Positions 52,185-64,000 of a DNA stretch of 64,000 bases are shown here, piece by piece. Below the pieces are notes generated by a model. It was given only the letters and a program-made list of their open reading frames with translations, searched no databases and was not told the origin of the DNA. The stretch's first letter is position 1. The number at the start of each line of letters is the position of its first letter. Origin of the DNA: Tanytarsus gracilentus (taxonomy: Eukaryota > Arthropoda > Insecta > Diptera > Chironomidae); NCBI GenBank assembly GCA_038502055.1, contig JAXRKN010000038.1, positions 1,302,001 to 1,366,000 of the forward strand, in the 5' to 3' direction. Position numbers and translations under genes: made by a program.

Positions 52185-52920
52185 CACATTGGATCGTTCT
52201 CATACAAAAAGTGGTAAAAACCATCTAAATGCTATGATCATCAAAAATTATTTTCAAATTTTAATACCCCCTATAGAAAAATGTTTTCTCAACTTAACTC
52301 AAGCATTAGGAACTTCCTGGACACTTTTAATGAATAATTTCCAAAAATTGATCAGCATTTTCACTCAACTTCACTTTTTATTTAATTTTAAAAAAAATTT
52401 AATCAAATGAATGATCTTTGGTTAACATTCAATTGATTTTTTTATATTTGAGTGAAAAGTTTAGATGATAATCTCTTGAATAGCAAATAATAGCAAACCA
52501 AATAAGTTATAGCTTAAAATTCAATCTTGTCTACTCAGAACTGAAGTATTGTACATTGGGAACATTCAAGAAACGTAGAAATTTTAAAAATTCGATTGGG
52601 TATGTTTGTATAAAAATTTAAGCACTTCCGAACTTATTTTTTATTTGAAATTAAAATAATTTAGAAAAGAAAGTCTTCAATTCCAATTATTTTTATTGGA
52701 TATTTTATGTTTTAGTTTAAACAGTGGTTAAAAATTATTCCGATTGTTAAACGCATGTGACTTTGACACTCGATAGCACCAAAGTCTTGTATCAAAAGTT
52801 TCATTTTCGGGTTGAAATATTGTAGACCAACACACAAAGATTAAATTTAACTAAAATTTGATTCCAAATTAGCTACCACCTATTTTTACCATTTATTTGT
52901 ATGAGATCGATCCAATGTGC
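52185..52920. mobile_element. Non-autonomous Transib-like DNA transposon 2
   Basis: 736-bp element beginning CACATTGGATCG and ending CGATCCAATGTG. The first 24 bp of the inverted repeats differ at about one position, and similarity continues to about 36 bp with a 1-bp gap. A perfect 5-bp duplication CAATC flanks it (52180-52184 and 52921-52925). A 73-codon open frame at the left end is not a transposase. It belongs to a different family from element 1 but has the same CAC ends and duplication length. Confidence 0.85.
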
Positions 52921-52925
52921 AATCT

Positions 52926-53699
52926 TAAATCAAGTTGATATCTTAATTCTTTAAGTGCATTTTTATGTCGTGAGCTCGTGAGCGTGCATGATTGACGACT
53001 AATAAGATAAGTTTACATTTTATTGCTAATTTTTTCTCACCTAATATAAGCTCAGTTTTTATTACACTTGTGCGAAATATATATTTTAATATTTTATTTT
53101 ATTGCCTCAAGTGCATTAGCCACAATATTGGTAATTTTATCAAACGAAAAATCTTGATTATTTTTTAAGTGAAACAATTTTGATAGAGCAATAAGTTATT
53201 TTTTTAATGATATATTTCATTTTATTCAAGATTTAAAATTTTCTGTTTTCAGTTACATTTTTTTTAAGAAATGGGAGGAGGAGGAGGAGGAGATAGGTGC
53301 AAAAAGTTACTGTATAGAATAATAAAAAATATTTGAATTTATCAAAGGATTGCAAAAGGTAAAGGAGGAATTTTTGCCATTAGTGTAAAAAGTATATAAG
53401 CAAAATTTTCCATGTTTTTCATCCCTTGATTTTTTATAACAAAAAATATATGAGAAGAAGAAAAGATGTGTGAAAATATCAATAAATCTCTTAAAGTTAG
53501 AATGGATAAAAATGATAAAAATTAAATTTATTTTTCACCGTTCAATGTGTTTGTTTTTGCTACCGATAGAGATTTTCATGTAATTTCTGCATAATTTTTT
53601 TTTCCTTAAATAGCGTTTTTTTATCAAAAGACCGGGTTTTGTCTCATCAGCGGTAGATTTTCAATATATAATTATTTTAATAGAGTATGTGAACAGCAA
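52926..53699. other. Intergenic / phafin 3' region
   Basis: About 770 nt, AT-rich, with a short GGA repeat (53274-53291). It probably includes the phafin 3' UTR. No gene recognised. Confidence 0.4.
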
Positions 53700-56641
53700 C
53701 TATTTCTCCTCGGGAGCCTTCTCAGTTGTGTCTCCATAGAACTTGGGCTGTGAAAAAAGATGTTAAAGACAAAAATTTATGACAGATGTTAGCGAATTTT
53801 TATTTTCACAATAGTGTCTTAATTTGGTAAAACGTGCAATTTATATGAGAAAAAAAACAACAAAATCAAAATGCAAACGACAAAAGAGAGGATGAAAACT
53901 ACATCATCAAGCAATTTAAAAAATATGACACACAAAAGGAAAAAAACTCATCTCGAAAATATACACTTACTGATTGCATAATAATTTTACTATTATTCCT
54001 ATCATACACTGATTGGAGTTTGATTGCAATGTGCACGAAAGCCACCCTGATAATTTTTATTTATTTTTTTAAAGGAAAAGAGTACATGAAATTAGTATTG
54101 CGAGATCATCAGTATCACACGTATTTTTTTGGGAGCAGAAAAGAGAAAGAGAGAAGAAATAAGAAAACAATTATAATTAACATTTTGAGGTCAATCAGAA
54201 AAATTAATTAGCCATTTTGTCTATTAATTTTAAGAACAATTTCAAGAAGGTGTTTTTTAGTCACAATGAACAATAAAGAAAGTTTCGCAGAATTTAGTAT
54301 CCACAGTCGTTGATCGAAAATAAATCATTTTAAAGAGAAAGAGGGACGTAGATATAGAAAATAAATTAATATTTTTATAGTGAGAATAGAGAAAGACATC
54401 GAAAAATATGATGCTTCATTTTCCTCACCTCATCGTGTGTTTTATTAACATCTTGCTCCTCGTCATCACCATCCGAACCGTCTGAGTCATCCGCTGAATT
54501 CGTGGCCTTTGTTTGAGCAGCATTCATTTTATGCTGAAATAAATAGCAAATATATAGTTAATCAACAACTTAAACTTCCGTAGCCTGCACATACCTGTTG
54601 GTTATTCGTTGCACTAAGCGAATCATAACAATCCAAGCATACTCGTTGAGGTTTAGGGCCGGACGGTAGTAAGAATTTCTTCGGTGAGCATGGATTGCAC
54701 ACAACAGCGCCACAATTTCTGCAGTGATGACGGCGGATTATCATCGAGAATTGCGTTTTTTTACAGCACATGCAGATGTTTGCTTCATTATCAGGCACCC
54801 AGACTGCCGCATGTGTTTCCGAAGGCTTCTTCCCACCTGCAAAGAAAATGAATTAGATCAATATTTTAATCAGCTAAAAGAACTCACTCTTTCTCAGCAA
54901 GTCTTCAATACACTTGTTTATGTGAGCCATCCATTCGTGCTTCTCTGTTGCCGTTGCTGCGTACACGGCAAAACTTTTTGATGTCGTACGTATCAACCAA
55001 CCGTTTTTTGTATCTATTGTGACATAAATAAATGTGATTATGACGAATCTAAATGCGTTATAATGCAAAACTCACGTGGCGTATCGTCAAGTCCTTGTAG
55101 TTGAACTTCTTCGAGAGGAATTATGTGTTGCTTATTATACTTCTTTTTGCCAATAACAATATTTCCGTACACTAGTATGTCATTAAAGAGGAAGAACTGG
55201 CGAGGCTTGGGACGCTTACGACACATTTTTGTTAACACACCCTCGCCAACGAGCACTCGTCCCGGTATCAAAAGCTGCTCCCCCGAACCGCCGAAGCAGC
55301 TCTCAACCATTTGAATTCTTCTGGCATTTGCTTCACTGTTTACTAAAAAATTAAATAAATAATTTTATTAACTTCACATTTTTAATCTTTTTATTTCAAA
55401 ATATCTCGCAAATGTCTTCTTCTTTTTGTCACATGACAATATGTAAAACTTTAAAGGTTTCTATAATTTCTTTTTAAAGGAGACATGCTGACTCGCTTTG
55501 AAAAGGACAATACCGGAAATAACAATGCACTCGACATAATTATACCGCTCGCGCCACACAGGGAGCAAAATAAATCAAATGTTCACATGTTATAGCATTA
55601 AGCGATATCATGTACTCACTCACTGTTATGCACGGTGATGATTTTTTTCCATTGTTATACAAAAAAAACTATATGAGAGAATCATACACACAGGTAGTGT
55701 AAAAAAGCCCAATGCGATGGTCGAGTGAGTGAATCGTAAACAAAGAAAGTAATTTATATGCGCGACACATATGAATAAGTGAGTTGTGACGACGCGGTGA
55801 CCGTCATCATTAAAGTTACGGGAAGAACAAAAAAAGTTTAACGATGTTATAAAACTACTATCCATGACATCTGCAAGTAGGTAACAGTACTTTATCACAC
55901 ACGTTAGATTAGATTATATGAGTCATGCGATGCATTGTTGAGCTTATCGGAAAAGTATTGTGTACTTTCCAGAGTAGTTTTTTTCCGATAATGATTACAA
56001 TCTCATCGTGCAAACATATATATGTATTGTTTCATAAAAACAAAATATCATGTTCTTGATAAGAAAATTGTCGCAAATTTCTCAATATATTATATTATGC
56101 TTCCGTTTAAGTTCAGTATGATTCATATGTGCGCGGCACAGACACTTGAATGAATGAATGAATGAATGACTAATTCAGTAAATCACATCTTGAAAACAGA
56201 GAAAAAAATGTTTTTGAGAAAAACAGGTATTCATTTTGAGTAGATTCAATTATTATTTCGTTCACTTATATTCCGTCATTTAAGATTTTTTCCACACACA
56301 CACAAGATTCCTCTAGATATTTAATTTTTATGCATTGCAATTTCCTTAACATCCATTGAAGCAGCATATGTATAAATTTTATTAGATAACAAACACATTT
56401 TACTACGCAATTATTATCATTCAACAATGAATATTTTTGAGTTTATGAATTTAACTTTGACTTTCTTATTTTTTTTCGAGGCGTTCACATAAATTTTTTT
56501 AATAAAATTTCATCGCCAATAAAAATTGATCTTTTTTCACTGTCAATTCACATTTCACGAGCATAACTTGATATTCACGAGATATTTTGAGTGTTTATGC
56601 GTTGAATTAGCTGATTTTTACAAACCTAATCTATCTACCAT
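53700..56641 (-). CDS. PLEKHF2: Phafin (PLEKHF / Rush hour), PH-FYVE endosomal protein
   Basis: Six coding exons, high to low: 56626-56641 (16 nt, MVDRL), 55076-55342, 54888-55013, 54595-54836, 54429-54533 and 53700-53747; total 267 aa (human PLEKHF2 249). The reconstructed start MVDRLVNSEANARRIQMVE matches phafins closely. The PH domain covers about residues 35-135 (RQFFLFNDILVYGNIV; SKSFAVYAATATEKHEWM). The FYVE finger (about 150-210) has the signature RRHHCRNCGAVVC. An acidic tail follows (DDSDGSDGDDEEQD), then PKFYGDTTEKAPEEK. Phafins bind PI3P on endosomes and regulate trafficking and autophagy. Exon 1 uses a less usual donor (GTTTGT). Intron 1 is about 1.3 kb. Divergent from PBDC1 across 152 bp. 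Confidence 0.93.
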
Positions 56642-56793
56642 CGCCGAAAAATAATAAAATTAACTTGATTTTTTTTTCTCTTTGAAAATCATAAATTTTA
56701 CTTCAACTTGAATGTGTGTGTGTAATTCAATTATCCGACTGTGTAAAGTCTTGCCTCAAATACAAGTAAATCAAAAAAAATAAACAAATCGAC
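56642..56793. promoter_or_regulatory. Divergent promoter region, phafin / PBDC1
   Basis: 152 bp between outward-facing start codons. No named element assigned. Confidence 0.45.
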
Positions 56794-57381
56794 ATGGTAA
56801 GAATTCTCTAGAAATTTAATTAATTTCCGTGGAAGTAAACGTTAATTTTTAGGATGTTCTCAACCGTCCGGCAGAAGAGTTTGGAAATGACGAGATGGTG
56901 GAAGCATTGTGGGCAGAAAAGGCTTTTCAACACGCAGAAACTCATTTCAATTTATTGATATCACTCGCCGATGTACGCAGTTTGAAACTTACGCCTTTTG
57001 ATGATCAGATTTACAAGTAAATTTAATTAACGAAATCAATTAAATAAGTTAAATTACAATGAATTACTTTTTAGGAAATTTCGTGAAGATTTTCCAGACT
57101 TTCAAGTTGATAAGATCGATGAAAATGAACTTAAATCGGAAGATTCAAAACTTAAGTGGCGTTTATTTTGCGAAAACTTTGACAAATTGGAAGATTTTTC
57201 CATGGGAACGCTGCTGAGAGGCGATTCACGCAAGGAATTTTGTCCAGAAAACTCCATATTGGTCGTACGAATTCAGTTTTTGGCCATCGAGATAGCGCGC
57301 AATCGTGAGGGCCTTAACGATCAACTCCGAGAGCTTTATGCAAAGAAATATGCTACAAGCAGTGAAAATAATAATCCTTAA
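56794..57381 (+). CDS. PBDC1: PBDC1-like protein
   Basis: Three exons (56794-56796, 56853-57016, 57075-57381) encode 157 aa. The first coding exon contributes only the ATG. The protein matches PBDC1 over its conserved core: RPAEEFGNDEMVEALWA, QHAETHFNLL, LTPFDDQIYKKFREDFP, KWRLFCENF, DFSMGTLLR and VRIQFLAIEIARNREG. Vertebrate PBDC1 has an extra charged tail that is absent here. The family was named after a domain found in microbial polysaccharide-synthesis proteins; yeast and human members are linked to nascent-protein chaperoning. It converges on RpL26 (91 bp between stops). Confidence 0.93.
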
Positions 57382-57472
57382 TAAAGATCTTTTTATGTGA
57401 AGATGTTTTTATTTTTCTCAGAAATTCATCTGATCTTAACATAACTTTTTTTTTAAATTGTTGGAAAGTTGT

Positions 57473-58047
57473 TTATGATGTTGTTTCCATTGGGGCGGCG
57501 GCAGTGGCAGCAGCTGTTTCTTCAGTGTATTTGCCCTTATCTTTTCCGAGAGCAGCCAAACGTCCCTTGGCACGACGATCGAGAATTCTCTTGCGATCTT
57601 TGTCCATCTTGAGTTTCACAATAAGGAGCTTTGATGGATGAATACCGACATAGACGTTTGTTCCATTTGCCTTCTCGCGCTGTATTCTCTCAATGTACAC
57701 GACAAATTTCTTTCGGTACACTTGTACAACCTTGCCGACTTGATTTCCCTTGTAATGTCCACGAACCACCTAAAACGAAAAACATATAAACAAATTATTT
57801 CTAACCTCGAAAAGTGTAATTTCTTTTTTCATAATTGCAGTTTACGTTGCAATGTTATTATTATCTAGATATTACTCACTTGAACTTCATCATCCTTACG
57901 GATTGGCATTGAACGGACATTGTATTTCTGTCTCAGTTCCTTGCTCAATGGCGTTGACATGATCTTGCGACGAATGTGAGAGGGAGCTTGAAAATGTCTT
58001 GCGCGGTTCTTGCGTCGTGAAGACGAAACATTCTTATTGAATTTCAT
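57473..58047 (-). CDS. RpL26: Ribosomal protein L26 (uL24)
   Basis: Two coding exons (57880-58047 and 57473-57769) encode 154 aa. [19 protein letters not shown], the KOW-type core ([20 protein letters not shown]) and [20 protein letters not shown] are typical of eL26/uL24. It sits at the exit-tunnel side of the 60S subunit. An acceptor (tgttttag) lies 19 nt before the ATG, so there is a non-coding first exon. Its donor is probably near 58294 (tatc|gtaagtt). An Ala/Thr-rich tail makes it slightly longer than human (145). Confidence 0.97.
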
Positions 58048-58323
58048 CTTGATGCCTATGAATTTCCTAAAACAAGAAATTAAATTTCACTTTATTAAAT
58101 TTTGATTTCTTAAAAAAATTCAACAAAAAATTATCGAGTCGATTTTTGATGCAAATTGCACAAGTTTATAGATAATTTAACATTATTTGACACTTTTCCT
58201 ATCTAGATGAGTGTCTTGTGTGTTGATTTTAAGTTTATTTAAGTGAAAATTGCACCAAAAATGGGTATAAAATGAATAAATTCAATTTAACTTACGATAA
58301 ACTCGTGTTATTTCAGAAATTCA

Positions 58324-58364
58324 GGGGAGAAAAAGAGCGAGAAAAGGAAAAAAAAAATATTTAT
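58324..58364 (-). promoter_or_regulatory. RpL26 core promoter: TATA-like box and pyrimidine-rich (TOP-like) start
   Basis: On the minus strand a TATAAATA (58357-58364) is followed by a pyrimidine-rich run (about 58324-58357) resembling the 5' TOP tract of ribosomal protein mRNAs. The exact start site is inferred, not shown. Confidence 0.5.
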
Positions 58365-58441
58365 AAACCCTGACGAAGGGGATCATTTCTAACCGTTATT
58401 ATTATTTCTAATTTGCATTTGAAAAGTTTTAATTTTTAATA

Positions 58442-60425
58442 ATGTCGAATTTAACTAATGTTTACGCTTATTTACGCGATAAATTTCTTGATGAAGATAT
58501 GATGCTTTCACGGCCGGTATCATATTTGCGAACACTAACCAATTGCGGCGATTCGAAGGCAATTTTTATTTACAAGGAGGTAAAAAATTATCAGAAAATT
58601 TAATTTAACTAACGTATCAAAACGTAGGACCGCACGAAATTAATTAAATTCACGAGTCCAACAATCGCCAGTAGCAGTAGAAATGAATTGGACGTTACAG
58701 GGAGTCCTCTCGAAGATGATAATTCAATTAATGAGCTCATGAACACCATTTGTGTCAGTGGCGATAGTCAAATTGTGTCAACACCATTTAGTGAAAATGA
58801 GGCATTCTTTGCACCAATTGCCATAAAAACTGCACGAGATATTTTGTCAGATATTACAAGTCAAAAATTCCCGAAAGGAACCAGGGGCTGGATCTTCATT
58901 CTTTGCTCTGATGAGGCACGTCCTTTAGAAAATTCCTCTTGGCTCCTTGCAGTGAACTTAATTGATGGTAAATTCTCGAGAAGCATTGCCAACTATCACG
59001 GCATTGTTGCTCATGAGGAAAAATCATTGAAGAAGCTAATCAATCGGCATAACATTATGGCAAGCGGAATCTCATCATCTCAAAGTCTCGAAATAGAAAT
59101 TGAGAATATATTCGATCTGTCACCGGTCATCACACTCAAATTTATCAACAGTCTCTCCGATGAAAACTCTTCACTGTAAGCGTGTTAAATTTATTTTAAT
59201 TAGAGTAATCTTATCTCTTTAATTTTAACATAGGAACGTCATTGACAAATTTACAGAAGTGGTGCTTTACCAGCGAATTGAAATTGAAAAGGGACATGAG
59301 AATTGCAAAGAGCTTTGGGAACAAATCAGCTTACTGAATGCCATACAATCGGACATTGTGAGATTTCGGCAAGGCACTGAATCGTTGGTAGAGCCAACAT
59401 ATTCTTATGGTAATATGCAGTATGAGCGTTTACAAGAGAGAGTCAACCATGTCTTATCGGATGTTGTTACAATAAGTGACTGTGACGGAGGAGATAATGG
59501 ACTTGAATCAGTTGTTAGGCGTGTCTACAATCGGCCATTAACTGAAGTCACCGATCAATTGTGGGATTTGCTGAAATTTGCCAATTCTTATGCTGATTTA
59601 AAGCGTATAATTACATTTGTATTTCAAATATCATCTCGCTCATCCATCGTCAACATTCCAATGAATAACAATCGCATGGGAGAGCTTATTCGCGAATTAT
59701 CTCTTCAGCGCCTTGCAATTCCGCATCTCACGTCAACGGAGCCTTTGGAACTCCTTTTAGAAATCGGTATGGAGAAGGTCATGAAAGATTATGAATATAT
59801 TTTCAGCGAGAGTAAAATTTGCATGCTATCCGATATTAATATTGGCGAAGCTAAGGTCTCAAAACTCGATAATAACTTCGGTGTCCGCAAATCATTAGCT
59901 TCTTCTGCAATTGAGGGTCAAATTGCTCGAAAAACTCTCCTCCACGGCACTGGCAAGAGTTCTGAAGATCTCGATGAGATTCGTAATAGCCGCTTTAGTG
60001 AAAGAGAGTCTCAAAATTTCATCTCTAAACTCGCACAAATTCATCTTACCATTGAACATCTTTTGCTGATTCAAAATCATCTCAATTTAGTAGAGATGGA
60101 CTTCACATCAATCGCTAAGAAAAAACTCGAGCATCCATTAATTTCATTTGAGGAACTAGAAAAACAAAAAATTGACAAGTTTGAAATTTTAATATCGGAT
60201 AAGAATGTCGCTCATGTTGTCGCCAAGTTGGTTCCAAACGCACAAAAAATCACTATGCGTTCGGAGAACAAGTTCAAGGTAGTCGAGAGTGCTTTTTATT
60301 TCAACATTGAACAAATCGTGCCATCACTCGTGCGAAAAGAAAATGATGACGATCAGGCACCTGTTGATAAGAAGGGGAATTCCTTCCACTTTCTAAGCCA
60401 TGCTAATATCATCACTAAATTCTAA
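58442..60425 (+). CDS. ZWILCH: Zwilch, kinetochore RZZ-complex subunit
   Basis: Three exons (58442-58579, 58628-59175, 59234-60425) encode 625 aa (human 591). Family landmarks in order: WIFILCSDEARPLENSSWLL (compare the human LPPLWVRCD...TCWLGAEL segment), DQLWDLLKFANSYADLKRII with a following ISS...MGELIREL, and the characteristic LELLLEIGMEKVMKDYEYIF. Zwilch works with Rod and Zw10 to recruit Spindly and dynein and the Mad1-Mad2 checkpoint proteins to unattached kinetochores. Its start lies 394 bp from the divergent RpL26 start. No lesion is visible. Confidence 0.9.
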
Positions 60426-61980
60426 TAGTGCCATGTGTCGAATATTGTTAATTATTGATTTGTATCGATACGTTTTTTTCTCCCTTCTCTCTTACTCTCA
60501 CAATCTAATTTAGCTCTCTCTCGGTGTTACGATGAATAAAGTGTTGGAAGAAATGTTTGTAAAAAAGTAAAAAAAAAAAAATTTTAATTCGCTCCAATAC
60601 TTAACACATCAATTCACCACTCACTTTTCATTTGATATCATGGTTTGTTATTTTATTAAAGAAAGGGAAAGTGAATTTTTGTATGATTTTGGCTAACAGT
60701 TTTAGTAATTATTTGCTGATAATTAAATTAATTTAATTTTGTAAATTTTTTTTTTTCTTTTCCTCTCCTTTGTACAAAGGAAGTGTTGTTAAATTTTTTT
60801 TACTTATTTTTTTAAATCAATAAAATTATCCTATTACTTTCGTTCACACATTAAATCACTCGATTCATTAACGAAAAATGTGTGTAAAAAATAAAATCCA
60901 GTTAAGAATCTCAATTTCAAAAATGAAGCCCCATAAATGTAAAACATGATTTATTGTGGATATTCAATTTTTATAAATGCTATAATTGCAAATTTTTCGT
61001 CTGGTGCTTATTTAAAAAAATGACGAAATTTTATCACAAAAATATTTTGAGAGTGCAAGAATAATATTCTCGAATGAATTTCTAACATGTAGATGACTTA
61101 TTAATTATATGGGGTTACTCTCTCTCGTGTGTGTGCTAAATTTGAATAACAAAGTTCTCCATGTTGGGTGACCAAATATTTTTTCAATTACAAAAAAGGT
61201 TAATTTTTAAATCTTACATCTTGAAATACATTTATAATTATCGAGTAGATGGCCAGCCTCTACATAAGTTAATTAAATTAAGAGCTATAAGCTAGCTAAA
61301 GTACGTTCGAAAAGCTAGAAAAAGGAACAACAGCAAGCTAAAGTCTCTCATTGTTTTTTTAGTCGTTGCGCGATCGAGTCGAGAAAAAAGGTGCGTTGTT
61401 CCAAAAGTGCTCAAAGTGGATTAAATTTCATAAAGTGAAGATTTTATCATAAATACTTTCCAATATTGGATTAACATGGAAAAATAAAAGATAAAATTTA
61501 TGTGACAAAAAATAATTAAAAGAGAAATTATTGAAACTAAATTAATTAACTATGGTTAGTGAAAAGCATTAAATTTGAGAAGTATTTATGTTTCAAATGA
61601 ATTTTAAAAAAAATATAAATTTAATAATGAAATCCGTTAATACTTCGCTCCACGCGGATAAGCATCGCTAAGTGTAATGATTGACTGACTGACTTTGACG
61701 CCATGTGACAGATAAATTTGACGATATATGAAAAATCTATAAGTGTAAAATAATATTATGCAATGCAATTAAAGCATTTATGTTTTAATCTTCTTGACCT
61801 GCTAACAAGACCTCATTTCCTATCGTCATGACGCGTCACCCATACTGTAGTTCTTCTCAATTAATTAATGATCATTCTCTCGCTCATTTAAAGTGAACAA
61901 TAAGTTTAATGTGATGTTTTTCTTTCTCTTTTTAATTTGTTTAGGCGTATCTTAATTCTCCGAATGGTTTAGACAACATC
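60426..61980. other. Zwilch 3' region and chaoptin 5' region
   Basis: About 1.55 kb without coding content. The right part probably holds a chaoptin non-coding first exon (possible donor gaaaaaag|gtgcgt near 61390) and an intron ending at a good acceptor (ttgtttag, 61938-61945) just before the start codon. This is an inference from splice signals. Confidence 0.45.
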
Positions 61981-64000
61981 ATGAGATTCGGATATGCGAT
62001 TATTGTCGTCACAATTGGTTTAATGATTTGGGCAAGTTCAGTCGGTGCTATAGTTCAAAAAGTTCCCGATTTACCATGCTCTTTTAACTCGCTGTGCACA
62101 TGTTCGAATGGAAATTATGATAATTATGGAAGTGTGCAGTGCGAAGATGTCTCATTTTCTGCAATACCGATTGCCTTGAACATGTCAAAAGTTTATACGT
62201 TAAAAATGAAAAATACTGGGCTAGTTGAAATTGAAGAATTCTCTCTGGCAATGACTGCACTTTATCGACTGGAAATTTCTCACAATCCCGTCTACAATGT
62301 TCATCATGATGCGTTTAAGGGACTCGAAAGGAGTTTATGGCACCTTATTTTATCATACAATGAACTCGTTTCCATTCCAACGGATGCCATAAAAATATTA
62401 AATAAACTTCAGCTTTTGGACTTAAGTGGGAATAAAATATCGATCATTTTGCCGAATTCTTTTCGAGGATTACAACAAAATTTACAAACGCTTATTCTAG
62501 CTGATAATTCAATTAATATGCTCACGATGGAAGATTTTCAAGGACTCCCTAATTTAGTTACTTTAGACTTAAGCAGCAATAATTTACATGAAATATCGCC
62601 AGACATTTTTCGTGAGCAATCGAATTCACTTTCGAAAATAATTTTAGCAGACAATTTATTGAGTGAAATTCCTTACATCCAAGTGTCAATGCTGAAAGCT
62701 CTCAAGCACCTTGATCTCTCAAAAAATCAAATTACGAGCTTTAAAATTTTTCACGATGACCAGCCGCTTAACGTTAAAATTACCTTGGAGCAGCTACATC
62801 TCGAGTATAATCAAATTTATCGCTTGACATCGGCTTCTTTTCAGTATTTCTTGTCGGTTAACCAAACTTTCTTGGATTTCAATCCAATCCATGAAATTTC
62901 GGACGATGCTTTTCAGCAAGCTAGAATAAGAGAGCTTTATATGCGACATTGCCGGCTTGAGTTCATTGAACCATCTGCATTTTCCGGTTTAGAAAGTACC
63001 TTGCAAGTTTTGGATATTAGTGGTAATAATATCACGTCATTGCCTGATCGACTTTTCAATTCATTCGACTTGCTACGAACTTTAAACTTGAGGGATAATA
63101 AAATGCTTTCAATTTATCCTCATACCACCACGTTTACAAGTTTTCAGTATAGTCTTTCAAAGTTGGATTTAACTGGCGACCGAAATGGACCAACAAATTT
63201 ACAAGAAGTTCGGAGATTAAAAAATTTAAGATCACTTGCAATTAGTCGATTTGGATCGGAAATTTTGTCGCCTGAAAGTTTTATGGAATTTGGAATAGAA
63301 ATGGAAAATCTACGAATTTTTCATGCCGGATTAAGGACAATTAAGGCTCATGCATTTCAACACGTGCGAGGACTTAAGCGATTAGATTTAAGTGAAAATC
63401 GTATCGATTTAATTGAGAAAGCTGCCTTTAACGATATCGGCCACTCGTTACTTTCACTTAAAATTGCTCATGGCTTTGCCGCGTCCGTAATTCATTTGCC
63501 AGATATGCGTGAATTAACATCAGTAGAGGAATTAGATTTTTGCAATAATAAAATTAAGACAATCAGCGACATTGCTTTTCATTCGATGAAAAATTTGAGA
63601 ACTTTAAACATGAACGACAATTTAATTGAGCAATTACCAAAAGGAATGTTTCAACGAGATTTTCATCAAAAACTTGAAGAGGTGTCATTCGAGTTTAATA
63701 ATATCAGACACATTTCCACGCATACTTTCGTAGATCTTGAGGTGACTCATTTTAAATTGACCTTTTGAACTTATTTAATTAATTATTTCCTCTATGAATC
63801 AGAAACTGCACACAATTAAGCTGCGTGACAATAGAATTGAACGACTAGAGCGACGTGCTTTCATGAACTTGGACCAACTACAACATCTTAATTTAAAAGG
63901 AAATAAATTAACAAGTATTTCAGATGAAGCATTTCAGGTATGAGAAAAATTCAAAATTTATTATTTTACTTATTTCGGCCTTTAACTCTTTTGCTCTTTC
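61981..64000 (+). CDS. chp: Chaoptin (photoreceptor LRR adhesion protein), 5' part
   Basis: Exons 61981-63741 and 63803-63937 are in phase, and the second ends at a donor (cag|gtatgaga), so the gene continues beyond the window. An N-terminal signal segment (YAIIVVTIGLMIWASSVGA) and a cysteine cluster (CSFNSLCTCSNG) precede leucine-rich repeats of the LxxLxLxxN type. Long stretches match Drosophila chaoptin closely: SKVYTLKMKNTGL, AFKGLERSLWHLILSYNEL, LHLEYNQIYRL, AFQHVRGLKRLDLSENRI and AFMNLDQLQHLNLKGNK. Chaoptin is a GPI-linked homophilic adhesion protein needed for microvillar rhabdomere membranes. About 630 residues are visible, roughly half the expected length; the GPI signal lies outside. 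Confidence 0.95.

Noticed and set aside
52189..52410. 73-codon frame
   Set aside because: It starts inside the terminal repeat of Transib-like element 2 and has no transposase motifs.
54020..54211. 63-codon plus-strand frame near phafin
   Set aside because: It lies in an intron of the minus-strand phafin gene and has low-complexity Lys/Ile-rich content.

Overview
The window looks like nuclear DNA of a nematoceran fly, possibly a midge. The reasons are a very AT-rich background, many 50-70 nt GT-AG introns, and dipteran-type orthologues including chaoptin, midnolin/stuxnet and a phafin. The species call is an inference; the insect origin is much firmer. I rebuilt exon structures by hand from splice sites and reading phase. 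Twenty gene models have continuous phase and one more is tentative. UTRs are mostly not delimited.

Layout, left to right: 1-1654 has nothing I can support. On the minus strand come an XPR1-type phosphate exporter (1655-5056), SWT1 (5925-7102) and an XLF/NHEJ1-like end-joining factor (7230-8051). TMEM62 (8337-10450, +) converges on an unrecognised 472-aa gene (10537-12193, -). WBP11 and MCTS1 (+) follow, then EXD2 (-), an F-box/LRR gene (+), an S1-repeat RRP5 protein without its usual C-terminal module (-), the spliceosomal helicase DHX38/PRP16 (+), an LPCAT acyltransferase with two alternative catalytic exons (-), and midnolin with a 7-nt microexon (+). Seven gene pairs are head-to-head and several are tail-to-tail within about 50-90 bp, so 5-40 kb is compact housekeeping DNA.

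From 37 to 53 kb the window is more dynamic. Four tandem prostaglandin-reductase-like genes (37016-42567) show signs of gene conversion and intron turnover. A segment follows with reciprocal duplicated fragments of the last reductase and of a secreted sushi-domain gene (47607-50414, -). Between them lie an unrecognised, possibly decaying zinc-finger-like gene, a minisatellite and dispersed repeats. Three non-autonomous DNA transposons have exact target-site duplications: one hAT-like (8 bp) and two Transib-like (5 bp, CAC...GTG ends). For one of them a paralogous empty site lies inside this window.

The right end returns to conserved genes: phafin (53700-56641, -), PBDC1 (+), RpL26 (-), Zwilch (+) and the start of chaoptin (61981 onward, +, cut by the window edge). 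The genes do not form one pathway. Loose themes are RNA processing and translation (SWT1, WBP11, MCTS1, RRP5, DHX38, RpL26) and DNA repair (XLF-like, EXD2).
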